Origin: a virus
IMG/VR virus record: IMGVR_UViG_3300025168_000261
Coordinates: 1-36,337 of that record
Direction: 5' to 3' (one strand)
Length of the DNA: 36,337 nt
The notes under the pieces were generated by a model, which made no database searches, was not told where the DNA came from, and worked only from the letters and a program-made list of their open reading frames with translations. Position 1 is the first letter of the stretch; each line of letters opens with the position of its first letter. Shown here piece after piece: positions 14,155 through 23,378 of this stretch. Both the position numbers and the translations under genes were made by a program.

Positions 14155-14507
14155 TAATCTACCTCCACTGTAATTATAAACTCTATCTCATCTGAACTTG
14201 TAAGTGGGCCTATACCGTCATAATTAACTCTAACTAATAAAGTATTCCCTGAATCGAATATTCCTACTTCTTTAATCGTGTTGCCAACATACGCAGAACC
14301 CAATATGGTAAATGAAAAATCAATTGAAGTTTCTCCACTTGAAAGGGCTTGTCCACTTGCACTTGTGATTGTAGCCTTTGAACCTAAAGGTGAATCTAAA
14401 TCACCAGCATTAGGATTTGTTGAATCTCCACCTGTTCCCACCTGAAAGTGTGTAAAAGTTGAGATAATATAGTCCTTCAAATTTGTTCTTCCTTCTGTTG
14501 TTATCAT
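14154..14507 (-). CDS. Baseplate-to-fibre adaptor, tail-collar-like small protein
   Basis: A 117-residue beta protein. HFQVGTGGDS near residue 20, NTIKEVGIFDSGNTLLVRV (about 75-93) and the strand EIEFIITVEV at the end match a small family of phage tail/fibre N-terminal collar proteins (F-x-V-G-x-G ... I-x-E-x-G-[IL]-[FY] ... L-[LF]-[VA]-R). It probably links the tail hub to the fibre encoded next. It overlaps both neighbours (ATGA on the upstream side). Confidence 0.7.
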   Translation of the reverse strand: MITTEGRTNLKDYIISTFTHFQVGTGGDSTNPNAGDLDSPLGSKATITSASGQALSSGETSIDFSFTILGSAYVGNTIKEVGIFDSGNTLLVRVNYDGIGPLTSSDEIEFIITVEVD

Positions 14508-17500
14508 AGTCCTATCCCCGAATTAAAGCCTAATGTCTTTGTGAATCCTAATCCTGTTGATGTTCCAGCCGCAGTTGATGTGTTGGTTATCGTCGCTTTG
14601 ACAAACTTAACCCGTATTGACTGTATATCAATATTAGGAGAGGTCACGCTCGTATAAACTTTTTGCTTTGCCCTACCCTGTAAATTGCGTGTTTCTGAAA
14701 TTAACATTGTAAATGTATTTGCTAAGTCACGGTTATATTCTCCAAGTAATAACTTGGTCGGCATACCAATATTCTTTTCAATCTCGATAACCATGTAGTC
14801 ACCTCTAAAGATTCCCTCTGAGGGATAATAAACTGATACGATATTTCCCGGTTGTAATAGTGGTATTTTATCACCGACTTGTATTTGAATTGCAGATTGT
14901 AGACTTGTAAATAATTTTAAAAGTTGTTGGGCTTTTTGAGATACTTGTGCATTGGTGACTAATGAAAAGTCATAAACTTCTTTTATTTTTGAACCTCTTT
15001 TTTTAATATCTCGATAGTTTTTAGCACTTCCCTTTACTCCATCACCGAATACTACAACCTCATTAAAGTTATCATATAGCGATTTGTCTTTACTAATACT
15101 CGTAACCTTGTGAATATTATTTTCTTCATTAAATTCAATACTTCTATATTCTTTTTCTTCTTCATTTGAAACTACATTAATATTAGAACCATCCACCTTT
15201 AGTTTTTTATTCTTAAACGAAAGCACATTGTTAATTGCTGAATAAGCATTTTCTCCTGTAAAGTTAGAACCTATGTAATAATTATTCGTACTTGTGTCTT
15301 TTGTATAAGAAATACCTGCGGAAGTTAATATATCGTCAGCAACATCTTCGGAGTCAAGACTAATATTAAATGGTGAACATATAGATAAGGACTTGGGGCT
15401 AAAGGATGGATTTTGATTTACGGTGATAGTAAATATAGAACCAATAGACGGAGAGCCAATCATCTTTTTCATTTGCGAAAATTGTATTTTATCACTACTT
15501 TCGTTAACAAATAATTCAGTATCAAGTTTATTTATACCATCCGTTAGTAGAACTCTATAAATTCCCGTATTAAAACTATTTGTATAAGACATATCAGCAT
15601 CTTCTCTTGGAACTAAATAACTTCCAGCCCCCCCATCAGGTTCAATAAGACAATACATAGAACGAACACCACTACTTTTAACTCCGTCAGTAGAAATATT
15701 ATCACCCATAAAATGTGTTGAAGATGCTACTCTTTCAAGCATTTTGTTAGTGTTGGGTTTTCTTGTGTATATACTGGATAAGGTATTTAGTGCTATTTCT
15801 CTTGGTGAAAAATCATAAGTGCAAATTTGATTTATTTTCAATAAAAGCAATTCATCGGTGTCTCCGGAATTAGTAGTAGCATCACTACTTACAGTAATAC
15901 CACCTGCATTATCAATTTTAAGATAATGAATAAAAGTGCTTGTATCTTTTGATACAGTGTGAGATATAATTTTATGTAGTTTTTCTCCCTTTAGATAATA
16001 GCCTGTTAAATTATTACAATAATGAATCCAGTGATTTTGCGTTTGTGTTACACCTCTTCCTAAATTTGTAGTATTAATTGTAATAGCAAGTATTCTTTCA
16101 GAACTTTTTAAAGAATCATCAAGTGTTGTTCCGTGAACTATAAAGTCAGAAACATCAATGTAGGGTTTGAATAAAACTTCAACGGGGGTAACACCTGCAA
16201 AATCATCTCCAATTGTTTCTTCATTTTTTTCTAAAATACCTAAACCGTTATCATCATCTGCATCACCGTCATTGTAGCCATAGTCTAAAAATTTACCTTT
16301 ACCACCGGAGAATGTATGTGAAATTCCACCTATTCTAACTTTTGGAGTTCCTGTTGCCTCAAATTGTGTTCCAGTAATTTCCACTTCTCTATAAATAACT
16401 CTTTTAGGTTCAAAGTTATATACCGCACCTGAAATATTCGATGTAATACTTGGTGAAACTACTCTTGCATTTCCAGACCAAATACCAGCAATTACTAATT
16501 TAGTGCCTGTATAATTAAACCCATAACCTGTTTCTGTAGTTTCATTATCGAGAGTTTCTTGTAAAATGCGATGAGGAATAATAGTGTCTACGGTTTTTGA
16601 AGATGAGGTAGTTGATTGATAAAGTTGGAATAATACATTTGTTTTATTAGCATTTGTAAAACTTGCCGCAGTTCCAGATTTATCCGTATGTAGGGTCATT
16701 AAGGTATTAGTAATATCTACAATTTTATAATTACCATCATATCCACTACCAGCACCTGAAATTTTTATTACTGTATCTTCAGTAAATACAGCCTTACCCC
16801 AACTAATTGTATCTACTACTTCACTAACCATATTATCATTTACAATCGTAAGGACTGTATCAGTTCTACCTGTCACTAAAAACTCTCCATTATTAGCAGC
16901 ATTAGCAGCACCTTCTATAATCACATATTCATCTACACCTATCCTTGCACTTGTAAAATAGTGTGTTCCGTCTGCCCCGCCTCTTGTAATTGTTTTTGCC
17001 GTAGCATTAAATGATATAGTAGTAACACTCGTACCAGAAGTAAAGCCAACTGTTGAATCAAAAGAATTAGAAATATCTGTAAGATAATTTGCCCCTACAA
17101 TCTGTGAACCTGTGTCTGTAAAGAAATCCAACATAGAACCTCCAGTAATTGTTACTTCTGCGCCATTAAAATTAGCATCTGTTAGCCAAAGAAATCTTTG
17201 ACTTGGGCCTAATGATGTAGTTTTATATGTTTCTTTATCATATGGATTAGGAAGTAGTATTGCGTTTAAATCATGTGTAGCGGTAGCCATATCATTTAAA
17301 GGTTTTTTATTTGCGTCGGAAATTGCACTACCAGTTCCAGCATCATCTTGTGTAGCAGCATCACCATAGTTTGTTATTGCTAAGGCTTTATTATAATTAT
17401 AAGTAATATTATCATCAGTAAGCATGTCTTGATGTTGAATAGAATGGGCCAATTGATTATCATACCCAGCATTAACATAATAAGGGTTATTTAAATTTGA

Positions 17501-20500
17501 AGCCAATGCTATATCTGAAGAACCTACTACAACATATAATTTTTGTCCACTTGGATAACCTATAACATTTTCAGGATAATTAGTAGTTAATGTTACTACT
17601 CCAGTACTGGGATTAACTGAATCAACTTTACCAATAAATTTAGGTATTTGAACCCCACCACTTGTCGTTGTTGCTATCGTGTTGCTACTAAAAGGGTCAG
17701 TGTAAAGATAGAAATTATAACTTGCATTATAAAATCTTACCTCATTAACAGTAATTGTATCACTAAGACTTGGAATATCTGCCGTTAAAGTAATGTGTTT
17801 AGGGCTAAATCCGCTTTCAGGAAATGACTTAACTAAATGTGCTACCTTTGTTCTACTATCGGCATTATGTATTATTTTCGTTTCATCAGTTCCGGAATTA
17901 TTTAATTTATAAGATTCAAAATCAACTTCATTAAATAGATAATCATAAGTAACTTCTGTTAATCTTATTAAGTTTGCTCTTTTTAAATCTCCAGCGGTTG
18001 TCTGTATAGGTTGATAAAAATAGTCATCATCTAATCTACCCCTTACAGTAGTTTTTCCCGACCAATTATCGTGAGTAAAGGATTTTTCAGACCCCCTTTC
18101 ATTTCCTTTAAATACTACCGAGTAATCTTCTAAACTTCTACTGTAAGAACCTTCACTAAATGCAATATTATTTGGATTCTTTTTACTCTCAGGGTAGACA
18201 TCTCCTACTGAAAATATATGTAAAGGGCCAGAATAATTATCATACATTCCAAATACAAGTTCATATGCTAATGATGGCGATGATGATTGATTAGTCGGAA
18301 CCATCATTGTTTTACCGTAATTAAAAGCACTGCCATCAAAAAATGTAGGGTATCTTGTCATTAGGTAAGTCTTAGCACCGACTACGGGGTGTATTCCAGT
18401 TCTTTCATTAGGTAAGTCTCTTCTAAAATAATCTGTATCATCTGCATGAAAATCAGCAACAGGAATAGTATTGTTGGCCTTATACCCTGAAGCATAAAAA
18501 TTAAAATTACTATCTTTTTCATAATGATTATTATTAGTAAAAAGACCGTCTAATGTTCCAAGAGTTCCATCAAGAGTTATATCATGTGTCCTTCTTCTCG
18601 TTAATATGGATTTACTTAAATTAACATATCTCCATATGGGTGTATTAAATCTTGTAGCATATTGTCCCTTTTTAGCAGTTCCACCTGTAAAACCAGAGTC
18701 ATCTTGAAATACATTATTAAATGTCTTAGGCGATTTATCTACATTTAACTCATTATTTAGTAAATGTAAATATCCCCCAAGAGGCATTCCTTGTCCATTT
18801 ATTAGATAAATATTTTGTGTCTTTCTATTTGTATTCAAAAGTGGCGTATCAATAAAATCATCTTGTCTATTATCAATTTCTATTCTACCCAAAACAATAG
18901 GTGAAACATACGCCACTTCATACTGTGTTTTTCCATTCTTTAAATCCTGTTCATTTAAAATTGGAAACTCTACCATTGAAGAAATTGTATGATGGTCGAA
19001 ATCAAATCCTACTGGAGAGTCATAATAAGTAGTAGAGTCATTAACGGTATTCAAAAGATTATCAATATCAATGCCGTTTGTTTCTCCACCACTACCTAAA
19101 GCACTTAATCTTTCTGTATCTGAATAATTAGTTCCATCGTGATTAAAATATTTTCCTCCTGTAAATACCGCCCCTTTATCTGCGGTTCCAATTAATGTTG
19201 TTGCTCTTTCTGTTGTTCTTAAAGATGTGTCTAAAGTTTTTCCAGCAAGTAAAGTTTTATTTGCTTTGTATATAGGTGTAGCCAATGATGTGCCTGTGCC
19301 TGTGTAATCTCCTGAAAACTTTGTAATGTAAGAATCTTTCATAAGAGTAATATTTTGTAGATTAACGGCCTTAACCACTCCTAATAAATAATAATAATTA
19401 GAAGTAGAATCACGAATATATATGACATCTCCGAACTCAAGTAGTGTTCCTGTAATATCAGCATTTACATTTATATGAGAATCTGTTGGTGCAAAGGTAA
19501 GTGTTTGATTACTTCCATTAGAAGAAACTGCGGCAGAAATTTCAAAGGTAGTATCATTTGTTATCGAAACAATTTTACTTCCAGAAGTAATATGTGTTCC
19601 ACTTACACCCATATCAACGGCAAGATTAGCAGTTGAATCTATTGTTATCGTAGTTCCACCATTAGTGTAATCACATGTAGCATCTGTAAAGTCTGCGAGA
19701 TTAATACTATCAATAGTTCTACCGATTGATGTGTAATTGGTATTGTAAGGACTAAAGGTTGAATAGATATATTCTTGAGAATAGGTGTAATTGCGATTAA
19801 CTGGAGTATTTAAAAGTGTCGCAATTTCATCTCTACCACTTATGGATAATTTAAAAGTTCCTGTTGCTTCTACACTTGTTTCTTTCGATTCTACCTTTCC
19901 TTCAAAGACAGGTTTAGATACTAATAAATTACCGCTAAGAGGGCTTGTATAAGTGCTATAATAAGAAGAGGTAGGTTCGGCTACCAATGTAACATAGCCA
20001 TTGTTTTTATCACCCTTAGCGACCTTTAATTGTCTTCCATAATTTGTTCCCTGTATAGAGTATTCTAAATTATAAATATCTGATTCTGTTTCTGTTAAGG
20101 TAATACCATTTCGTGTTATTGTAGTTCCGTCATATTCTGTATCAATTTTATGGGTTGTTAATATAGTTCCAGTAACTCTTGAGTAAAATTTACGGAAAGC
20201 CTTTTTATCTGTAAAGGTATGAACCGATGCTGAACCCGACCAAAAGTTTGAAGTTACTGCTCTTGAATCTGAAATAGTAATAGTTTGCACACCATCAACA
20301 GGTGCTGTAATTCTTGTTGATTGTCCGTTTTGACATTCATAATAATAGTTATCTACAAAGAAAGGTTCCCAAATACCTGAAGAAGAATCGTATAATAATG
20401 TTCTTAAATCTTGTCCTAATAGAAGGCCAGTGACTTCTATTGTAGTGCTACTTTTTCTTGTAAAAATTCCCGGCAATTCACTTTCAGGAATAGTAGAAAC

Positions 20501-21634
20501 ATTTTGAGTATGAATTATTTCTTTGATTCTAATGTCTTCATAATCACGAATCTTATGTTCAAGTATTCTTTCTGTATCGTAATATTTGGCTTCAAACATA
20601 TTACCCCTTGTTGTAACAGTTTTAGATGTATTCAAATGATAGGGAGTTGAAAGTAATTGTGTTCTTTCTGGAGAATCTATAAATTGTAAATAAGTATTGA
20701 ATCCTCCATCGGAATCATAAATATTTAAAGATGATTGAGCGTATGTTGCTTTTGCGAAAGTGTAATTACTACCTACTGCTGTGTAAGAATTAATACCTTT
20801 AGGTTGTGAAACATCGTCATCATTCGACTTGTTCACATCTACAATAGTTGCAGTATGTGTAAAAAATGATTTGTCTAATAATTTATCAGAGGTTATGGGT
20901 GCTGTTTTAAAAACACTAACTTGTGGCCCTGTAGAATTAGTGCTTGTTTTTAATAAAGTAAATTTTGTATTTGGTTCTAAGGCCTCTCCCTCGTAGAAGT
21001 AAAAAGTTGGCCTACTTACATTTACATATTTGTCGTGTCTTTCTTCTGTTGTGGCTACATCATTTAACAGACCATAACCAACCGCTACAACATTATCTGT
21101 GCTTACAGGCCCTTGATATATTGCTACTTTAGTTCCAGCAGAAATGTTTTCTTTTAAACTTGGTGTAAAATCAAACTTGTAAAAGTTTCCTTCATAAAGT
21201 GCCTCTTCTGTAATTTTGGCAACATGATGTTTATAAACATTATCTGCATAGATTACAATAAAATAATCTCTCGTGCAACTACTACTTCCTAATAAATGCG
21301 AACCTTCCTTTAAACCATCAGCAGAACCAGTGTCTATAATAACTCTGTAATTTGTGCTATCAAATTTATTTTCAGCATAACTCTCTATTGTTGTATTAAG
21401 TGGAAAAAGTCTATTAACCTTACTTGAACTTACAGTTCCACTACCCATAGAAGATGCTGAATCCGAATGTATTTCATAACAATGTATGCCTAATGCTGTT
21501 GTATTTGTTCCGTCTTCTGTAACTACATTAGGATTAACAGATGTATTACGATTAAATGTTCCTGCACTCGGAGTAGCAGTAAAATCCGTAGGGATTGCTT
21601 GACCCTCATTAAATACATAAACATCGTCAGCCAT
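14504..21634 (-). CDS. Giant tail hub / tail-associated receptor-binding protein (2376 aa)
   Basis: A 2376-residue protein, the largest in the window. The last 330 residues (about 2045-2376) look like a baseplate hub domain: DSEDVADDILTSAGI, then helical and strand segments, then QVGDKIPLLQPGNIVSVYYP and RGDYMVIEIEKNIGMPTKL, the pattern of phage tail-hub (gp27/gp44-like) proteins. The N-terminal 2000 residues are a chain of beta-modules rich in Thr, Ser, Asn and Tyr, including one at about 648-718 also found in the 35246-35719 protein and two tandem copies at about 1530-1680. Hub proteins of siphoviruses are usually far shorter, so this one carries a large extension, probably exposed for host recognition. 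A GAGGAGG precedes the start. Confidence 0.8.
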   Translation of the reverse strand: MADDVYVFNEGQAIPTDFTATPSAGTFNRNTSVNPNVVTEDGTNTTALGIHCYEIHSDSASSMGSGTVSSSKVNRLFPLNTTIESYAENKFDSTNYRVIIDTGSADGLKEGSHLLGSSSCTRDYFIVIYADNVYKHHVAKITEEALYEGNFYKFDFTPSLKENISAGTKVAIYQGPVSTDNVVAVGYGLLNDVATTEERHDKYVNVSRPTFYFYEGEALEPNTKFTLLKTSTNSTGPQVSVFKTAPITSDKLLDKSFFTHTATIVDVNKSNDDDVSQPKGINSYTAVGSNYTFAKATYAQSSLNIYDSDGGFNTYLQFIDSPERTQLLSTPYHLNTSKTVTTRGNMFEAKYYDTERILEHKIRDYEDIRIKEIIHTQNVSTIPESELPGIFTRKSSTTIEVTGLLLGQDLRTLLYDSSSGIWEPFFVDNYYYECQNGQSTRITAPVDGVQTITISDSRAVTSNFWSGSASVHTFTDKKAFRKFYSRVTGTILTTHKIDTEYDGTTITRNGITLTETESDIYNLEYSIQGTNYGRQLKVAKGDKNNGYVTLVAEPTSSYYSTYTSPLSGNLLVSKPVFEGKVESKETSVEATGTFKLSISGRDEIATLLNTPVNRNYTYSQEYIYSTFSPYNTNYTSIGRTIDSINLADFTDATCDYTNGGTTITIDSTANLAVDMGVSGTHITSGSKIVSITNDTTFEISAAVSSNGSNQTLTFAPTDSHINVNADITGTLLEFGDVIYIRDSTSNYYYLLGVVKAVNLQNITLMKDSYITKFSGDYTGTGTSLATPIYKANKTLLAGKTLDTSLRTTERATTLIGTADKGAVFTGGKYFNHDGTNYSDTERLSALGSGGETNGIDIDNLLNTVNDSTTYYDSPVGFDFDHHTISSMVEFPILNEQDLKNGKTQYEVAYVSPIVLGRIEIDNRQDDFIDTPLLNTNRKTQNIYLINGQGMPLGGYLHLLNNELNVDKSPKTFNNVFQDDSGFTGGTAKKGQYATRFNTPIWRYVNLSKSILTRRRTHDITLDGTLGTLDGLFTNNNHYEKDSNFNFYASGYKANNTIPVADFHADDTDYFRRDLPNERTGIHPVVGAKTYLMTRYPTFFDGSAFNYGKTMMVPTNQSSSPSLAYELVFGMYDNYSGPLHIFSVGDVYPESKKNPNNIAFSEGSYSRSLEDYSVVFKGNERGSEKSFTHDNWSGKTTVRGRLDDDYFYQPIQTTAGDLKRANLIRLTEVTYDYLFNEVDFESYKLNNSGTDETKIIHNADSRTKVAHLVKSFPESGFSPKHITLTADIPSLSDTITVNEVRFYNASYNFYLYTDPFSSNTIATTTSGGVQIPKFIGKVDSVNPSTGVVTLTTNYPENVIGYPSGQKLYVVVGSSDIALASNLNNPYYVNAGYDNQLAHSIQHQDMLTDDNITYNYNKALAITNYGDAATQDDAGTGSAISDANKKPLNDMATATHDLNAILLPNPYDKETYKTTSLGPSQRFLWLTDANFNGAEVTITGGSMLDFFTDTGSQIVGANYLTDISNSFDSTVGFTSGTSVTTISFNATAKTITRGGADGTHYFTSARIGVDEYVIIEGAANAANNGEFLVTGRTDTVLTIVNDNMVSEVVDTISWGKAVFTEDTVIKISGAGSGYDGNYKIVDITNTLMTLHTDKSGTAASFTNANKTNVLFQLYQSTTSSSKTVDTIIPHRILQETLDNETTETGYGFNYTGTKLVIAGIWSGNARVVSPSITSNISGAVYNFEPKRVIYREVEITGTQFEATGTPKVRIGGISHTFSGGKGKFLDYGYNDGDADDDNGLGILEKNEETIGDDFAGVTPVEVLFKPYIDVSDFIVHGTTLDDSLKSSERILAITINTTNLGRGVTQTQNHWIHYCNNLTGYYLKGEKLHKIISHTVSKDTSTFIHYLKIDNAGGITVSSDATTNSGDTDELLLLKINQICTYDFSPREIALNTLSSIYTRKPNTNKMLERVASSTHFMGDNISTDGVKSSGVRSMYCLIEPDGGAGSYLVPREDADMSYTNSFNTGIYRVLLTDGINKLDTELFVNESSDKIQFSQMKKMIGSPSIGSIFTITVNQNPSFSPKSLSICSPFNISLDSEDVADDILTSAGISYTKDTSTNNYYIGSNFTGENAYSAINNVLSFKNKKLKVDGSNINVVSNEEEKEYRSIEFNEENNIHKVTSISKDKSLYDNFNEVVVFGDGVKGSAKNYRDIKKRGSKIKEVYDFSLVTNAQVSQKAQQLLKLFTSLQSAIQIQVGDKIPLLQPGNIVSVYYPSEGIFRGDYMVIEIEKNIGMPTKLLLGEYNRDLANTFTMLISETRNLQGRAKQKVYTSVTSPNIDIQSIRVKFVKATITNTSTAAGTSTGLGFTKTLGFNSGIGL

Positions 21635-22673
21635 CTAAGTTAGCCTCCTCAAAATCAAGATATAAAAGTAAGTCTCTGTAATTTGGCATAAGACTATTGA
21701 TACTTCTAAACGACGATTTGTATTTACTCACCATAGATATTTCATGGTATTCTCCCATAAACTGTGACTTTCTAACTGTTTGAAAAGAACCTGCATCGGG
21801 ATTTTGCCCTAAATAAACATCAGAAGCGTCTAAGGAAAAATTACCAGCCGCACCGTGAACTCCCTCTTTAACCATATTGGAATTATAAAAAATACTTATC
21901 TTTCCAGAACTTCTATATGAAACTGCTATATGATGGGGAACTTCTACATATGCGGAGTCTTTAGGTAACTCGTCATAGATATGTGAATCCACAGCAGGTG
22001 AATTAGCGATATTATCAAGTGTAATATCTTGACCGCTTATTGCAGTAATTGTTCCTATTAATAATCCCTCATTTGTATAAATTACTTGTCCTTCCCCGTT
22101 TTGTGAAGTTCCACTAAGGTTAATAACTTTGGTCGAAGTATTAACTGAATCAACAGTTAAAGCACCTTTATGTGCCACTGGCGTATGTCCATCATAGACA
22201 TAACTCGAAGACTGAGAATTAAAATGGTTATCATCTACTCTCGTAGCACTAATAACTGTATCACTTGTAACTGAAGTGGTAGTGCTTCCAATAGTCATAG
22301 AAACTTTTACAGCATATTCAGCAGGTTGATACCAAGCGTGAGTTGTAGTATTTACTAAAGAAATAGTTAAATTAGTATTATGAAATAAAACCATTTCAAC
22401 ATCATGGCGATTAGCAGTAGGTAAATAAGCCGCCCCCTTTGTATGTCTTGATAAAGATTTAATACTTGCCGTGTATGTTCCTGTTGCAGAATTACCATTA
22501 ACATCATAAGGAGTTACAAGCATTTCAATTGTGAAATCTCCACTATTTCCCCACATACCAACTTCCTGTAAAGGCACATTACCAGCATCATCCTTATGTT
22601 GTAGTTTAACATACCCGTTGCACATTACAGGAAATTGTAATGACTTCTTATCTTTCGAGTATATTGTCTGCAT
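21627..22673 (-). CDS. Tail protein with LamG/concanavalin-like fold
   Basis: A 348-residue protein from ATG 22673; an in-frame TTG at 22682 would overlap the previous gene. The N-terminal half contains GDFTIEMLVTPYD and the C-terminal half HHIAVSYRSSGKISIFYNSN and VYLGQNP, the strand pattern of LamG-type lectin-like domains. An inserted beta-module (about residues 150-225, with ALTVDSVNTSTKVINLSG) interrupts the fold and shares a 15-bp stretch with the hub gene. It may bind glycans on the host surface. It follows the distal tail-like gene and precedes the hub. Confidence 0.65.
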   Translation of the reverse strand: MQTIYSKDKKSLQFPVMCNGYVKLQHKDDAGNVPLQEVGMWGNSGDFTIEMLVTPYDVNGNSATGTYTASIKSLSRHTKGAAYLPTANRHDVEMVLFHNTNLTISLVNTTTHAWYQPAEYAVKVSMTIGSTTTSVTSDTVISATRVDDNHFNSQSSSYVYDGHTPVAHKGALTVDSVNTSTKVINLSGTSQNGEGQVIYTNEGLLIGTITAISGQDITLDNIANSPAVDSHIYDELPKDSAYVEVPHHIAVSYRSSGKISIFYNSNMVKEGVHGAAGNFSLDASDVYLGQNPDAGSFQTVRKSQFMGEYHEISMVSKYKSSFRSINSLMPNYRDLLLYLDFEEANLDG

Positions 22674-22678
22674 AGTAA

Positions 22679-23374
22679 TCAACCAAGAGGAGTAAAGGCT
22701 TGTCTAAAGGAAAAGGTAAAAGTTAGGAAAGGTGAGCCGGGAACAAAATCAGTTTGAAAGTTTTCAATAAACCCTGTAATACCTTCAAATTCAGTAGTAG
22801 AAGGAGAAGGCATAGAACCCCCACCAATAGTATTTGCTCTATCTAATTCTCTTGAATGATATGAAAAAGGTAGTAAGGGTAAGTCTTCTATTTTTGTAGT
22901 TTCAGTCACACCTGTATGATAAGCATAATCATCCCCTACACGGGATGGATAAAGAACTACGAGTTCTGTAAGATTTTGATGTTTCTGTGCAAATGAAGAA
23001 TCTACGGATGCGTGAATTAATTGCGCTACTTCAGGTGCTGTCATAACTACGGACTTTGTAGTAGTCTTATCATACTGCTTTACAATATGTTGCTCGGTAA
23101 TAATTCCCCCAATATTAATTGTTTTATTAGCGATACCTAAGTCTATTGCCATTGTAGTAGATTCACCTGTAATTAAACCCGACAAGGGAATAGGGATAGG
23201 GGCTACACTTCTTGTCGTAGATATTCCCACTGTTTCTGCTTTTAACATAATACGGTTGGTAATCGAACCATCTCCCGAATCTCCACGAGAAGCAAAGTTT
23301 AAGAAAACTGCATGGTCGTAACCATAGCCTGTATTTCCTGCATTTGACATTAATTCCTTTGTACTTACCGGCAT
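22679..23374 (-). CDS. Distal tail-like protein
   Basis: A 231-residue beta protein directly after the tape measure gene and before the hub module, the usual place of the distal tail protein in siphoviruses. Visible features are IPIPLSGLITGESTTMAIDL and NIGGIITE (about 60-95), and a C-terminal strand LTFTFSFRQAF. Many distal tail and related tail-tip proteins have such an 'I-x-x-[PT]-G-x-x-x-x-x-I-D-[LI]-G ... I-x-x-x-G-x-I' block. The assignment rests on position plus this pattern. Confidence 0.6.
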   Translation of the reverse strand: MPVSTKELMSNAGNTGYGYDHAVFLNFASRGDSGDGSITNRIMLKAETVGISTTRSVAPIPIPLSGLITGESTTMAIDLGIANKTINIGGIITEQHIVKQYDKTTTKSVVMTAPEVAQLIHASVDSSFAQKHQNLTELVVLYPSRVGDDYAYHTGVTETTKIEDLPLLPFSYHSRELDRANTIGGGSMPSPSTTEFEGITGFIENFQTDFVPGSPFLTFTFSFRQAFTPLG

Positions 23375-23378
23375 TTTA

